From positions 496,001 through 560,000 of the forward strand of contig JBLXFH010000002.1 of the NCBI GenBank assembly GCA_048262255.1: a stretch of 64,000 nucleotides of DNA, written 5' to 3'. The position numbers and the translations under genes were made by a program. The notes beneath the pieces were generated by a model that did not search any database, was not told the DNA's origin, and worked only from the letters and a program-made list of their open reading frames with translations. The stretch is from JABMNT01 sp048262255 (GTDB lineage Bacteria > Pseudomonadota > Alphaproteobacteria > Rhodospirillales > Casp-alpha2). This document shows positions 7,650 to 15,950 of this stretch, piece by piece. The number at the start of each line of letters is the position of its first letter. Positions within the stretch are counted from its first letter, which is position 1.

Positions 7650-9335
7650 GTGTTTAATATTGATTTTACCAACAGACTGCCCGCGACCCTGCCCGGGGTG
7701 CCGCGTAATCAGGTGGTAAAATTCAACAATAGCTGGGTACATATCGGCCAAGGCCCAACTGTCAATATTTTTGAATATTTGGTCGTTTATCGCGCAATGG
7801 TTCATAAAGTGGGCGGCCCGCCAGCATTTGCTGCACCTCCACCAACTCTGCCGGGCCAGCTAGGCACACCATGGGCCGCTAATTGGGGGCTTCCTACGGG
7901 CAACGCTGACCTTGAAGGTCAGGTGCCGGACGGGCGCGGCGGGCGATATTTCGATGGGATCGGTGTGGCGTATATCCAAATTGATATCACCAATGGGAAT
8001 CCAGGAGCGGCAATTAATGTCGTAGTCGATCAGATTATGCTTAATAGCGACGGTTATGAAGATCCCCGAATTTTTGAGGCGAATGGGCGTTATTTTATTC
8101 ATTCGCATCGTTACCAACCCGATAGCTTCCGCGGTGTATCCGGCCCAGATCATCGGGTCTATACAGGTTATGCACCCTATCGAACTCCTTTCGAGCCAGA
8201 TAACATTGACAGGGAGAACAGAGCGCTTTTTGTCAAAATCACCGAACTTGAATTACGGGGAAACATGCCGTTTTTGGGCCAGGAATTTTATTTTGGCAGC
8301 AACGTTTCTACTGAACAGGAGAAAAACTACGGTTTCTTTATGGACGGGGATACACTGTGCGCCGTTTACGGCGTCGCACCGAACGACCGACCGTTCACCA
8401 TATTACGCGCCGTACGCGGTCTTGGTGGGCAAGCCGTTAACCAATTCCCGCGTAGCGGTCGTTTCCTCGTTGAAGAATTCCAACCCAATACTCTCACCGA
8501 TACTGATAGCTTCTTGCAGATACAAGAAATGTATAAAAGCCTTATCCCTGGAGAACCTGTGACGGTATTCTCATCAAGCGGGCCCTTAATTTGGAATGTT
8601 GGCCTCAATCGCTGGCAAGGCGTTGGCCATGTAAAGGTTAAACATGTTTTGATTTGGAATTATATGGAGCAATTGTCGTCAGCGGCACATGAGGTGGCAA
8701 ATACTACTGACTTCGCTGCTACCGTCACTGCCAACGCCAATGCAGCCTGCACCGCTTTGATGACAGATGATGCTTTTGTTGCGGCAGTCCGTGCTTATCT
8801 GGTCAATAACCTGGATTTTGTCTATCCGTACGTTAATAACTACCTCGGAATGGCCCCTACGCCAGAAGATCGAGACAAGTTTATTTCTGCACTTAATAGG
8901 GGGCTTATCAGAAGTAGTCTTTTCCGACGTGTTGCTGAGGCTTATACTCTACCTCAAGGACACGTTTCGCCTTGGCAGAATAATTTGCTTGCTAACCCCC
9001 GTCTTCCTACGGACACTCGTGTAATCTTCCACCCTAGCTGTTTTTATTTCAGTTTCTTTTTCGAACTTGACGCGAACAACTACCAGTTAAATCGATTCTC
9101 CAATGCGTTTCTGGTATATGATCCGGCCAACCCCCATTTCCTTCAGTTTGCTGCTAATCTTGCTCCTTTGGGCCCAGGTTTTGTAATGGGGTTCGGTGAA
9201 GATGACAACCGGACGAAATTTTTGTATTTGGATGCGACCGAGTATAATGACGGTATGGCGCATACCGCCGGTCCAACCTTTCATCCGGTAAATTTTGAGT
9301 TTGTACTTAATAATCAAGCTGAAGGTATCATTTAG
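7650..9335 (+). CDS. 561-aa protein, possible beta-propeller glycosidase-like fold
   Basis: Start taken at GTG 7650 (VFNIDFTNRLP), five bases after AAGGGGG; ATG 7623 would sit inside the hairpin. The N-terminal half contains blocks seen in five-bladed beta-propeller enzymes: DGIGVAYIQID, then EDPRIFEANGRYFIHSHRY, where D-P-R followed by an aromatic-rich strand recalls GH43/GH130-type proteins. The C-terminal half is aromatic- and Asn-rich (NNLDFVYPYVNNYLGM; FYFSFFFELDANNY). No signal peptide is visible. It lies on the strand opposite to the large phage-like genes, so it may be cargo or a receptor-binding/depolymerase protein. The fold is a suggestion, not a firm match. Confidence 0.5.
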   Translation: MFNIDFTNRLPATLPGVPRNQVVKFNNSWVHIGQGPTVNIFEYLVVYRAMVHKVGGPPAFAAPPPTLPGQLGTPWAANWGLPTGNADLEGQVPDGRGGRYFDGIGVAYIQIDITNGNPGAAINVVVDQIMLNSDGYEDPRIFEANGRYFIHSHRYQPDSFRGVSGPDHRVYTGYAPYRTPFEPDNIDRENRALFVKITELELRGNMPFLGQEFYFGSNVSTEQEKNYGFFMDGDTLCAVYGVAPNDRPFTILRAVRGLGGQAVNQFPRSGRFLVEEFQPNTLTDTDSFLQIQEMYKSLIPGEPVTVFSSSGPLIWNVGLNRWQGVGHVKVKHVLIWNYMEQLSSAAHEVANTTDFAATVTANANAACTALMTDDAFVAAVRAYLVNNLDFVYPYVNNYLGMAPTPEDRDKFISALNRGLIRSSLFRRVAEAYTLPQGHVSPWQNNLLANPRLPTDTRVIFHPSCFYFSFFFELDANNYQLNRFSNAFLVYDPANPHFLQFAANLAPLGPGFVMGFGEDDNRTKFLYLDATEYNDGMAHTAGPTFHPVNFEFVLNNQAEGII

Positions 9336-9410
9336 CGTACTGCTTTGTAGCCGTCCGGTGATCCACCTCTCTTCAGACTGATGGTGTTACATTAGGCTCA
9401 GGATTCAATT

Positions 9411-9653
9411 TCAATAATTTAAGACCTGCATCTCTTGCAGAATATCAGCAAACGCCCGGCGCTCTAAAATTGCCGCTTTGCTGTAATACCCATGCTTCCA
9501 CGCATTCTTATTGCCTTTTGGAGCTCCCGGATTGGTTCCACCGTGCATTCTGCATCGCCCGTTCTTCATCGCTGGTGATTGGCACAACGTTTTCCGCCTC
9601 GTCTTGGCAAGGCAACGTTTCGCCTGGTGCATAGGTAATTGTTTCGCTTGCAT
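9411..9653 (-). CDS. Small mobile-element protein with HGG...GAPxGNxNAxKHG motif
   Basis: 80 residues from the ATG at 9653 (MQAKQLPMHQ). The segment CRMHGGTNPGAPKGNKNAWKHG and the preceding C-x-S-P-A-M-x-N-G-R-C are the hallmark of a short conserved protein found next to integrase and phage-type genes in many alphaproteobacteria. The CxxxxxxxxxxC/H spacing suggests a metal site. Its role is unknown. It overlaps the end of the neighbouring gene by 146 bases in another frame on the same strand; both frames look genuine. Confidence 0.65.
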   Translation of the reverse strand: MQAKQLPMHQAKRCLAKTRRKTLCQSPAMKNGRCRMHGGTNPGAPKGNKNAWKHGYYSKAAILERRAFADILQEMQVLNY

Positions 9654-10212
9654 GGGATTGTCCCTCCGGTTTTGGTTGTCCCCCTCCCTCCGCATGGTGA
9701 ACGTCACCGACGATAGCCTGCCCGCCTTCATTTACATAAACACGCTCAACTCTAACGGTCTGCTGTGCTTTCTGGCGATATCGCTTTAGGGTTTCTACTT
9801 GAGAGGCGTATGTCCGCATCAGCTTATTGGCCTGATTGGAATAGTAATTTAGATGGTCTATGCGGTCGCACGTCTGCATTCGTGTCAAAGCCGTCATTGC
9901 TGCGGCATGGGTCGCAACCATTTGTGAAGCCAGCATGGATTCAACTTCGTTCTGTGGATCAATCCCAGACATGGCAGCAAAAACCCCGTTATCATCTATC
10001 ACCGAGACTGTTTTTACTGCTCCGGTGACCTTGGTTGCGGCCCAAGACGCAAAGTCCGGGTCTTCAGTCCCGAAGGTATTAAGCAGCTTTAAATGAAAGG
10101 AGGAACCATAGGCTACATCGACAGTATTTGTCTTTTCACCTTCCGGCAATTCTTTAACTTTTGGCGCTTTGAAATCAATCGGCCCGTCTGAATCAGGTGC
10201 AAATTTACCCAT
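9508..10212 (-). CDS. Conserved mobile-element hypothetical protein
   Basis: 234 residues. The ATG overlaps the stop of the 778-residue gene (TGATG). The middle section (QVETLKRYRQKAQQTVRVERVYVNEGGQAIVGDV, shown here only as landmarks around residues 137-170) resembles a protein that often sits beside the HGG-motif protein on integrated elements in alphaproteobacteria. The N-terminal part is helical, and the end is polar and disordered. Function unknown. The partnership with the next gene, including the out-of-frame overlap, supports a shared role. Confidence 0.6.
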   Translation of the reverse strand: MGKFAPDSDGPIDFKAPKVKELPEGEKTNTVDVAYGSSFHLKLLNTFGTEDPDFASWAATKVTGAVKTVSVIDDNGVFAAMSGIDPQNEVESMLASQMVATHAAAMTALTRMQTCDRIDHLNYYSNQANKLMRTYASQVETLKRYRQKAQQTVRVERVYVNEGGQAIVGDVHHAEGGGQPKPEGQSHASETITYAPGETLPCQDEAENVVPITSDEERAMQNARWNQSGSSKRQ

Positions 10213-12548
10213 CAGCGGCCACCAATCATCAAAGACTTCTGGTTTGGCCTGTTCGGGTCCAGTCTGCCGCTCATAGCGCGGGCCTGTTCGTTTGCTTGCC
10301 TAACACCCAATGACGGTTTGTTCGGGCTTGGCGCTGTTGACATTAAAGCCCTCGCCAAATCAAGGCGTTTGTTCTGTTCCGGGTCCATGTGCTGCTGCAT
10401 TCCGACAGAGCCGACCGTTCCGGCAATTCCAGGGGGGACGATTTGACGTGCAGGCATATGCGGGCTTGTCGCTGCCCTTGCCTTGCTGGCGTTGGCGGCG
10501 TTACGTGCGGCACCTGTGATGTCCTTAACGAACGGAAGATTTGCCACAAAGGAACCAACGGCGCGGCTGTTCCCGAATACATCTTGAGCTAAACGGCTCA
10601 GTGTTGAGGCTGTCGCTGAATGATTGACTGCACCCGGCGCTCGCTGAGTCACATTACCGATGATACCGGCGAAGCGTTGCAGCTTCCGGCGCTCTTTCAA
10701 ATTAAATAATTCCGCCAGGAGTTCGGGGCTGTCCCGCATAGCCTTGTCAAAGGCGCGGGGGAACTTCGCAACCATCGCCTTATCGTCCGGGAATAGCTTT
10801 AAAAACGCTTCCTCACGTAAGCCCTGCCATGCTGGGGAGTCTTCCCCTACAATGGCCTTAATCCGTCTCAGCGCCTTCGTTGCGCCTGTCTTTCCGCCAA
10901 GCTGGGACGAACCGAAAAGGAAGCGGGTGGCCTCGCTTGGTTCCATCAGAAATGTGCCGTCTTGCTGGTCTACCAACTTTTCCAGAATTTTATCGCCTTG
11001 GAACTTTTTAGAGAACTCAGCGCGCAATGAACGGGCGTTTTTAAAGGCATCTATTGCGGTGGTGTCACCGGTCAATAAAGCATCATCAACGGCACTATCC
11101 AGATAACCATCGAGCGATTTGCGGATATTTCCTGCTGCTGCGCGTTCTATCGGATCGGCGGACTGGGAAAGACGGCTGACCTGTTGCCGATAGGCTTCAA
11201 TGGCTTTCATGGACACCGATTTGATATTTCCGGGAAACCGCTTTTCAAAGCCCTCAAGCTGTTTGACAAGTGAGGCGGCCTTCGGGGCTGTTGCGGGGTT
11301 GAACTCGGTAAAGTTCCGACGCACTTGTTGCGCCATGCCTTTAATGCCTGATTTAAGCACCCCGGCCTTGCGCCCAGCGGCTTCCTGATAGGCGTCTCGT
11401 ATTCCAGCCTTGGCAGTATCCATGCTTTCCCTAAGCGCGTTCTGCGTCGCCTGTAGGCCTTCATACGGGGCGATATTCTGCCCGCCAATTTCGTTTTGGA
11501 AACCGGCGCGAGCGCCCATGACGCTATCTGTCTGTCGTTCACGGAATCCCCGAAGCGAATCCTCAGCGCCGGGACCGTACCCGCCTTTCAGGGCCATGTC
11601 TTCAAAACCCTGTTGACGCACCCGGCCCGTAGCATCACCCTGCGACAACAAAATATCGAATTCACGCGCCTGCGCTCGCCTTGCGGCGCTGGTCAGGTCA
11701 TCCGGCGTCACGGCATCGCGGGCCATTTGTTCGAACTGGCGTGAAAATTCCGGCGTGATGTCGTCGGGGTCGATTCCCAGCCTGCTCAGTGTCTTCCGTC
11801 CGGCACTGGTCAATGTGCCGTTCCGGGCCATCTTGGGAGAACGAAAGAACTTGCGGAAAAATGGTTTCAGCATAGGTGATGCGAACTCAAAAACGCCGCC
11901 GCCGAGGGTCGCAATGGCGGCGTTTGTCGGGTCAATTCCCTGTTCAGATCCGGCTTGCCCTGCTGCGATATCCTGAACAACAGAACCAGCACCCGCAGCT
12001 AAGCCAACACCAACGGCCCGCCCCAATGCTCCTGCACCACCAGCGATCCGCCCGCCCGCCGTTGCAAAGGGCAGTTCAATTAGCGCCGCCGTCCCGATGT
12101 CGCTAATGTCCTGGCCGCTGAATCCGGGTTCGTTCAGGTAATATTTCTTGCCGTCGCGGTTAACGATGACATTGCCGTTCTCGTCAATTTCCATGGGGTC
12201 ATTCGCGAAAAACCGGCGGTAGATATCACTTTTTCCGAGGTCGCCTCTGGACAAGCTGAGCTTAGCGCCAAGAACACCCTCCCCCTCTTTAAATGTGGAT
12301 TGCACATCTTTCGGCAGCTCGGATATGTCCGGGCTTTTCCGTCCCTCACCCGTCCAGGCGTCCGATACATACTCAATCGCGCTGTTTGCCGCGTCGCCTA
12401 CTGCGTCCAGCATTTGAGAGCCGAAAGACTGTTGCGGAACTTGTGAAAATGTCTGCTGCATGACCTGCTGGATGGTGGCGTCATCGGTCCCGGTCGGGAA
12501 TTCAATTACCGATCCGTCCGGGCCTTCAATTTCGATTATATCTGCCAT
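10212..12548 (-). CDS. Large internal-virion/DNA-ejection-like protein
   Basis: 778 residues. The N-terminus (EGPDGSVIEFPTGTDDATIQ) is a short beta module repeated at the front of large phage and island proteins in alphaproteobacteria. Residues about 150-240 are Gly/Ala-rich and weakly hydrophobic (RIAGGAGALGRAVGVGLAAG), as in proteins that insert into membranes during DNA ejection by short-tailed phages. The rest is long and helical. Length, low complexity and pairing with the 424-residue gene upstream fit an internal virion protein. No capsid, portal or terminase gene accompanies it here, so function in this element is uncertain. Confidence 0.55.
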   Translation of the reverse strand: MADIIEIEGPDGSVIEFPTGTDDATIQQVMQQTFSQVPQQSFGSQMLDAVGDAANSAIEYVSDAWTGEGRKSPDISELPKDVQSTFKEGEGVLGAKLSLSRGDLGKSDIYRRFFANDPMEIDENGNVIVNRDGKKYYLNEPGFSGQDISDIGTAALIELPFATAGGRIAGGAGALGRAVGVGLAAGAGSVVQDIAAGQAGSEQGIDPTNAAIATLGGGVFEFASPMLKPFFRKFFRSPKMARNGTLTSAGRKTLSRLGIDPDDITPEFSRQFEQMARDAVTPDDLTSAARRAQAREFDILLSQGDATGRVRQQGFEDMALKGGYGPGAEDSLRGFRERQTDSVMGARAGFQNEIGGQNIAPYEGLQATQNALRESMDTAKAGIRDAYQEAAGRKAGVLKSGIKGMAQQVRRNFTEFNPATAPKAASLVKQLEGFEKRFPGNIKSVSMKAIEAYRQQVSRLSQSADPIERAAAGNIRKSLDGYLDSAVDDALLTGDTTAIDAFKNARSLRAEFSKKFQGDKILEKLVDQQDGTFLMEPSEATRFLFGSSQLGGKTGATKALRRIKAIVGEDSPAWQGLREEAFLKLFPDDKAMVAKFPRAFDKAMRDSPELLAELFNLKERRKLQRFAGIIGNVTQRAPGAVNHSATASTLSRLAQDVFGNSRAVGSFVANLPFVKDITGAARNAANASKARAATSPHMPARQIVPPGIAGTVGSVGMQQHMDPEQNKRLDLARALMSTAPSPNKPSLGVRQANEQARAMSGRLDPNRPNQKSLMIGGR

Positions 12549-12576
12549 TTTTCTTGATTCCTGTTATATATGGGCA

Positions 12577-12873
12577 ATGCGATTTCTTATTGTCATTGCT
12601 GGCTTGTTTTCGTTCTTGGCTCACGCGGGGGAGATAACCGCGCTCGATAGCTGGCTCAACAGCCTGCCCCCCATGAATAGCCAAGACCGCGCCGCTTTCG
12701 ATAATGCGGCGCGGTCCATGTATCGCCAGGACTGCAACTGCCTCACCTTTTTGTTTAAAGGAGAAACGCGAACCGCGACGCTGCCTTTAGACGACTCGTT
12801 CCGGCGTCTTTTAATTGATGGTATGGAAAGAGGTGCTGTCATTCCTATATCTCCAAATGGGCAGGGCTCTTAG
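12577..12873 (+). CDS. Small secreted protein on the opposite strand (moron-like)
   Basis: 98 residues from ATG 12577. A clear signal peptide (MRFLIVIAGLFSFLAHA, cleavage before GEITAL) is followed by a polar domain with two cysteines close together (DCNCL). It starts 29 bases from the start of the leftward 778-residue gene and its stop overlaps that of the gene ending at 12870, so it fits tightly in the gap and reads against its neighbours. TATATATGGG upstream could be a -10. An independently transcribed extra gene is the best reading. Confidence 0.5.
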   Translation: MRFLIVIAGLFSFLAHAGEITALDSWLNSLPPMNSQDRAAFDNAARSMYRQDCNCLTFLFKGETRTATLPLDDSFRRLLIDGMERGAVIPISPNGQGS

Positions 12874-14144
12874 CGCCCAAGCCGCCGATCTAAGCTGATA
12901 TCTTTCTCAGAATTACCGACACCCGCCAACGGATTGCCAACGGGCTCTAACGCGCCGGTCTGGGGGTTCCATCTGCGTCTAGCCACAACACCGGCACCCG
13001 GAACAGGCGCACCACCTCCGGCACCAGACAGGCCAATACCTGGCGGGGTTGCCTCGGGCATGGTTGCGGGCAAGATTTCGTCCAGACTTGGGAATTGTCC
13101 GCGATAGTCTACAATCACATTTTCAGGCGATAAGTCGAAAGCGCTGGCAAGGCGTCCATACTCACTCCGAAGGTTGTCGTGTTGCCTGCCTTGGGTTTCG
13201 TACAGCTCACTAGCTCGCGTCACGAAATCCCGGCGCATGTCTGGCGACAACCGTTCTCCTCCTGTTACTCGACCGACCGCCGCCTTGATCCGTTCACCGA
13301 ATGCACCTGAATTCGCAGCGGTAGCGAACTCTGATTCTCGGACAACAGATCCGGGGTCCAGAACTTTCATAAAATTGAAAATTAGGGCCAGGTCACCCGC
13401 CGGGGAAGCGTCCTTCGCGCTCGCCAGCACCCGACCGTAAGCGTCGCGGGCTTTCACAAAGTCACCGGCACCAGCGGTGAATGCCTTCCGTAATTTATCG
13501 GCCTGGTCGAACGTTTTATCCGCGCCCGGATTCTCCGCTCTCTGGACTGCGGGGAATGCGCGGGTGCCGTCCCTGTTGTACAGATAACCGTCAGCGGCCT
13601 TGATCGGCGCTTCCGGGCCGCCCGGTTTGGAAAGGACGTTAATCTGACCGGTTTGAGTGTTTCTTTGGGCAACGGTTCCGGGCGAGAAGCCGAGGCTTGA
13701 TGCATCCGCCACGCTCTCCCATTCGGGCGTTTGATTCCCCATGAGAGCTTGGACGAGTTCCATTTTATTTGCCGTCTGCGCGGTGTCTGTATTTCCGCGC
13801 AGCACGTCATATGCCGCCTGCGGGTTGCCCTGCATTTCCAGTTTTCCGGTGTCTGGGTTTGTCCATCCTCGCGCCGCCCGGGCCGCCTGCTCGAGCGTGT
13901 CCTGATATGCGGCGTCGCGTTTTTTCAAGTCGTTATTTTCCCCCCTCAGCATTGCGGCCATAATCAAGCGTGACGCGCCGTTTATGAAACCGGCTCCGGG
14001 AGTATTTGATTGTTGCATGGGTGCGAGGACTTGCGAGCGCAGATAGTCGCGTTTGAAATTCCGCTGCTGCGAAGGCGGTTGTGGAAACTGCTGGCGTCCC
14101 ATTAACGCTTGGGCAAGCATTTGATTTTTGTAGGGGTTCGACAT
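12870..14144 (-). CDS. Phage structural/ejection-type protein
   Basis: 424 residues. Residues about 245-310 contain a segment (ALIFNFMKVLDPGSVVRESE, then the GERLSPDMRRDF region) that I recognise from large virion-associated proteins of short-tailed phages and prophages. The N-terminus is Gln-rich and the C-terminus Gly/Pro-rich. It is translated in the same leftward block as the 778-residue protein. A tail or internal-virion role is likely, but assignment rests on memory of that motif only. Confidence 0.55.
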   Translation of the reverse strand: MSNPYKNQMLAQALMGRQQFPQPPSQQRNFKRDYLRSQVLAPMQQSNTPGAGFINGASRLIMAAMLRGENNDLKKRDAAYQDTLEQAARAARGWTNPDTGKLEMQGNPQAAYDVLRGNTDTAQTANKMELVQALMGNQTPEWESVADASSLGFSPGTVAQRNTQTGQINVLSKPGGPEAPIKAADGYLYNRDGTRAFPAVQRAENPGADKTFDQADKLRKAFTAGAGDFVKARDAYGRVLASAKDASPAGDLALIFNFMKVLDPGSVVRESEFATAANSGAFGERIKAAVGRVTGGERLSPDMRRDFVTRASELYETQGRQHDNLRSEYGRLASAFDLSPENVIVDYRGQFPSLDEILPATMPEATPPGIGLSGAGGGAPVPGAGVVARRRWNPQTGALEPVGNPLAGVGNSEKDISLDRRLGR

Positions 14145-14161
14145 CGTTTTATTCTCTCTAA

Positions 14162-14599
14162 TTAGTGAATTATGACTTCAAGGCCGTAAGCCTTGGCGGC
14201 GGCGTCGGGTCTATTTTCGATCCACCACCGAAATGCGGAAAAGACTTCGGGGGCGTTGAATGTCTCGAAAAATGCGGGGGCAAGCACTGGGTCGCTGTTG
14301 GTGACATTCGCCCACACCGCGCCAGCTATCGCGATAATTTCGAAAGGGTGTTGTCTGCTTAATGCGTGTCGTTCTTCTATGGGGATTTCAAATAATGCCA
14401 ATGCGAAGGCCCTTGCCGGGTCGTCCACATGAATATGCCTCTCTACATCTTCCGCAATGTTGAGGGCGTCGGCAATTTCACACCAGCTCTCTACAGGGTC
14501 GGATGAATACCGCGCTTTCGCGGCTTCAAAGGATTTCGGGGAGAGGGCATCAATATACTCTGCGCCATCCGTGATCTGGTTTGTGTCAACTTTCTGCAT
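14162..14599 (-). CDS. Hypothetical phage-element protein
   Basis: 145 residues, acidic and helical, with no signal peptide or membrane span. ATG at 14599 (MQKVDTNQITDGAEYID) is preceded by AGGAAACCTT. It sits between the small gene at 14612 and the 424-residue structural-type gene, 17 bases from the latter, so it probably shares their transcript. Some structural-block phage proteins of this size are assembly factors, but I see nothing that proves it. Confidence 0.5.
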   Translation of the reverse strand: MQKVDTNQITDGAEYIDALSPKSFEAAKARYSSDPVESWCEIADALNIAEDVERHIHVDDPARAFALALFEIPIEERHALSRQHPFEIIAIAGAVWANVTNSDPVLAPAFFETFNAPEVFSAFRWWIENRPDAAAKAYGLEVIIH

Positions 14600-14611
14600 A
14601 AGGTTTCCTAC

Positions 14612-14830
14612 TCAATAAAAACAAATTGCGTTAGCGGGCATAGGTGACGGCGCAACCGTCAACCATATGCCGTTGTGAAAGATTTGGAATTCAGGGGGTA
14701 AGGCGACCGCCCCCGGCTTGGATGGGGTGCATTCAATCCGAAGTTCTGCGCGGTATGGGACAAGAGCAGACAGGCCGGGAGCGGTATCTTGTTTTCTGCT
14801 AAGGGCAGATAATTCGTTTTTTTGTTTCAT
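14612..14830 (-). CDS. 72-residue hypothetical phage-element protein
   Basis: ATG 14830 gives a short protein with a basic N-terminus (MKQKNELSALSRKQD) and a beta-rich second half (PPEFQIFHNGIWLTVAPSPMP). GAGC/GGA-like SD signals are weak, so translation may depend on the overlapping small frame 14799-14936. No family recognised. Confidence 0.45.
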   Translation of the reverse strand: MKQKNELSALSRKQDTAPGLSALVPYRAELRIECTPSKPGAVALPPEFQIFHNGIWLTVAPSPMPANAICFY

Positions 14831-14936
14831 TGCTCATATCCATTACCATTTCAGAAAGCCCTTCAAATTGAATGCGCTCGCATTCTAGCGCCCGGAAAAA
14901 CTGAAGGCGTAACGCGTTACATACCGCCTCCGGCAA
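14799..14936 (-). CDS. Possible 45-residue overlapping gene
   Basis: Open frame from TTG 14936 to TAG 14799, filling the gap between two annotated genes and overlapping both by about 20-30 bases. The translation is a plausible amphipathic helix (LRLQFFRALECERIQFEGLS). There is no ATG, and the only nearby GGAGG lies just inside the frame, which weakens it. Confidence 0.25.
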   Translation of the reverse strand: MPEAVCNALRLQFFRALECERIQFEGLSEMVMDMSNETKKRIICP

Positions 14937-15138
14937 TCAAATTTTTGACGGCCTCCGATAGCGCGGCTGGATCGTCGCTTTCGCTGAAGTCGATAACCCC
15001 GCGGTCGACTAGCACCTCCCTCTCCAGACACCCAAGCTCGATTTGAATTACTTTGATGTCCGATTGCTTGCGGGCTCTGTGGCGACGCTGGCGCTCACGG
15101 TTCAAGCGCTGGCGTTCTGTCGCGCTGGTATCTGTCAT
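14917..15138 (-). CDS. Small basic protein, likely nucleic-acid binding
   Basis: 73 residues, start at the ATG overlapping the stop of the replication gene (ATGA), so coupled to it. The N-terminus is strongly basic (RQRLNRERQRRHRARKQ), followed by an acidic helical end. A basic N-terminal arm on a short helical protein next to an initiator would suit a DNA-binding accessory protein, but no known fold is evident. Confidence 0.5.
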   Translation of the reverse strand: MTDTSATERQRLNRERQRRHRARKQSDIKVIQIELGCLEREVLVDRGVIDFSESDDPAALSEAVKNLIAGGGM

Positions 15139-15950
15139 ACGGAACACCCCGCAGCGACCTTAAGGTCTTCGGGAGGTGTGTCGATTGATTTCCACGCCTC
15201 AAGGATTTCTTCTGTGGTTAGCGTTCCATTGATCTCTTTGTCTTCAAGGGGTGAAAGTAGTTTGTGTTCTTGTAGACGTGCCAGAGCTGTAAAGCCTTCA
15301 TTTGCAGACAAACCTAAGTCTGCAATTATGCGGTTCCTGGCTTTAGCCTCAGCATTCGCCCGTTTGGTTTCTTCTTGTTGTTTCTTCTGAAAGTCAGAAA
15401 GCGAATTGTCGCGTTTAGGCGGCAAGACAATTCGCGGTCGGTCATTGGCTGGTTTTTTTTCTTCTGAATGAGGCGGATTACTAAGAGGATTAACATCAAT
15501 GGATTCGTAGTACCCCTGAGTACCATTTTCTTGAACCGTAGAGTACGCACCCCCGTACCCCTGAGTACCATTTTCTATAATTTCACCCGTTTCAGGGTCA
15601 AATTTGTCTGTTTTCCCCCCATCATCATTAAAATGGTACACTAGGGTACGATTAACGAGATTAAGGCTATATGTGCACGTCATATGCCTTCCCCGGTGGG
15701 TTATCTTATCAATCCATCCAAAACCGCACAGGCGGGCAATAGCGCGTCTCACACTCCCTGAATGACAACCGACCTCGCGGGCGATGAGCGCATGGGACGG
15801 CCACGCGGTATAATCATTCTTTAGGTTTATGCGTTTCAGGATTTGCCATGCGACACGCGTATCCAAGTCTTTAAGCCGCGTATCCATTGTGAGGCGGTCA
15901 TAAAAACCCAGCTTTGCGGCTGTAAACTCTTTCGCGTCCATCCTAGCCAT
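15135..15950 (-). CDS. Winged-helix replication initiator-like protein
   Basis: 271 residues. Residues about 1-110 form a winged-helix domain of the phage/plasmid initiator kind: FYDRLTMDTRLKDLDTRVAW, WPSHALIAREVGCHSGSVRR as helix-turn-helix, then GRHMTCTYSL as wing. A polar linker (about 120-190) contains the repeated peptide ENGTQGY, encoded by DNA repeats at 15510-15649, and a charged helical C-terminal domain follows. The domain order matches lambda O, whose origin lies inside its own gene. It follows the HNH gene with an 8-base overlap. Initiation of element replication is the likely role. Confidence 0.6.
   Translation of the reverse strand: MARMDAKEFTAAKLGFYDRLTMDTRLKDLDTRVAWQILKRINLKNDYTAWPSHALIAREVGCHSGSVRRAIARLCGFGWIDKITHRGRHMTCTYSLNLVNRTLVYHFNDDGGKTDKFDPETGEIIENGTQGYGGAYSTVQENGTQGYYESIDVNPLSNPPHSEEKKPANDRPRIVLPPKRDNSLSDFQKKQQEETKRANAEAKARNRIIADLGLSANEGFTALARLQEHKLLSPLEDKEINGTLTTEEILEAWKSIDTPPEDLKVAAGCSV
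15459..15649. other. Candidate replication origin: iterons inside the initiator gene
   Basis: Two identical 22-base direct repeats beginning GTACCCCTGAGTACC lie at 15510-15531 and 15555-15576, 45 bases apart. A third related copy is inverted at 15630-15649 (AAAATGGTACACTAGGGTAC), matching about 16 of 20 positions. Each carries an internal GTAC...GTAC dyad. On the gene-downstream side, minus-strand DNA is purine-rich (GAAGAAAAAAAACC, complement of about 15450-15470). Iterons plus an adjacent purine/AT tract inside an initiator gene is the lambda origin plan. Confidence 0.5.
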
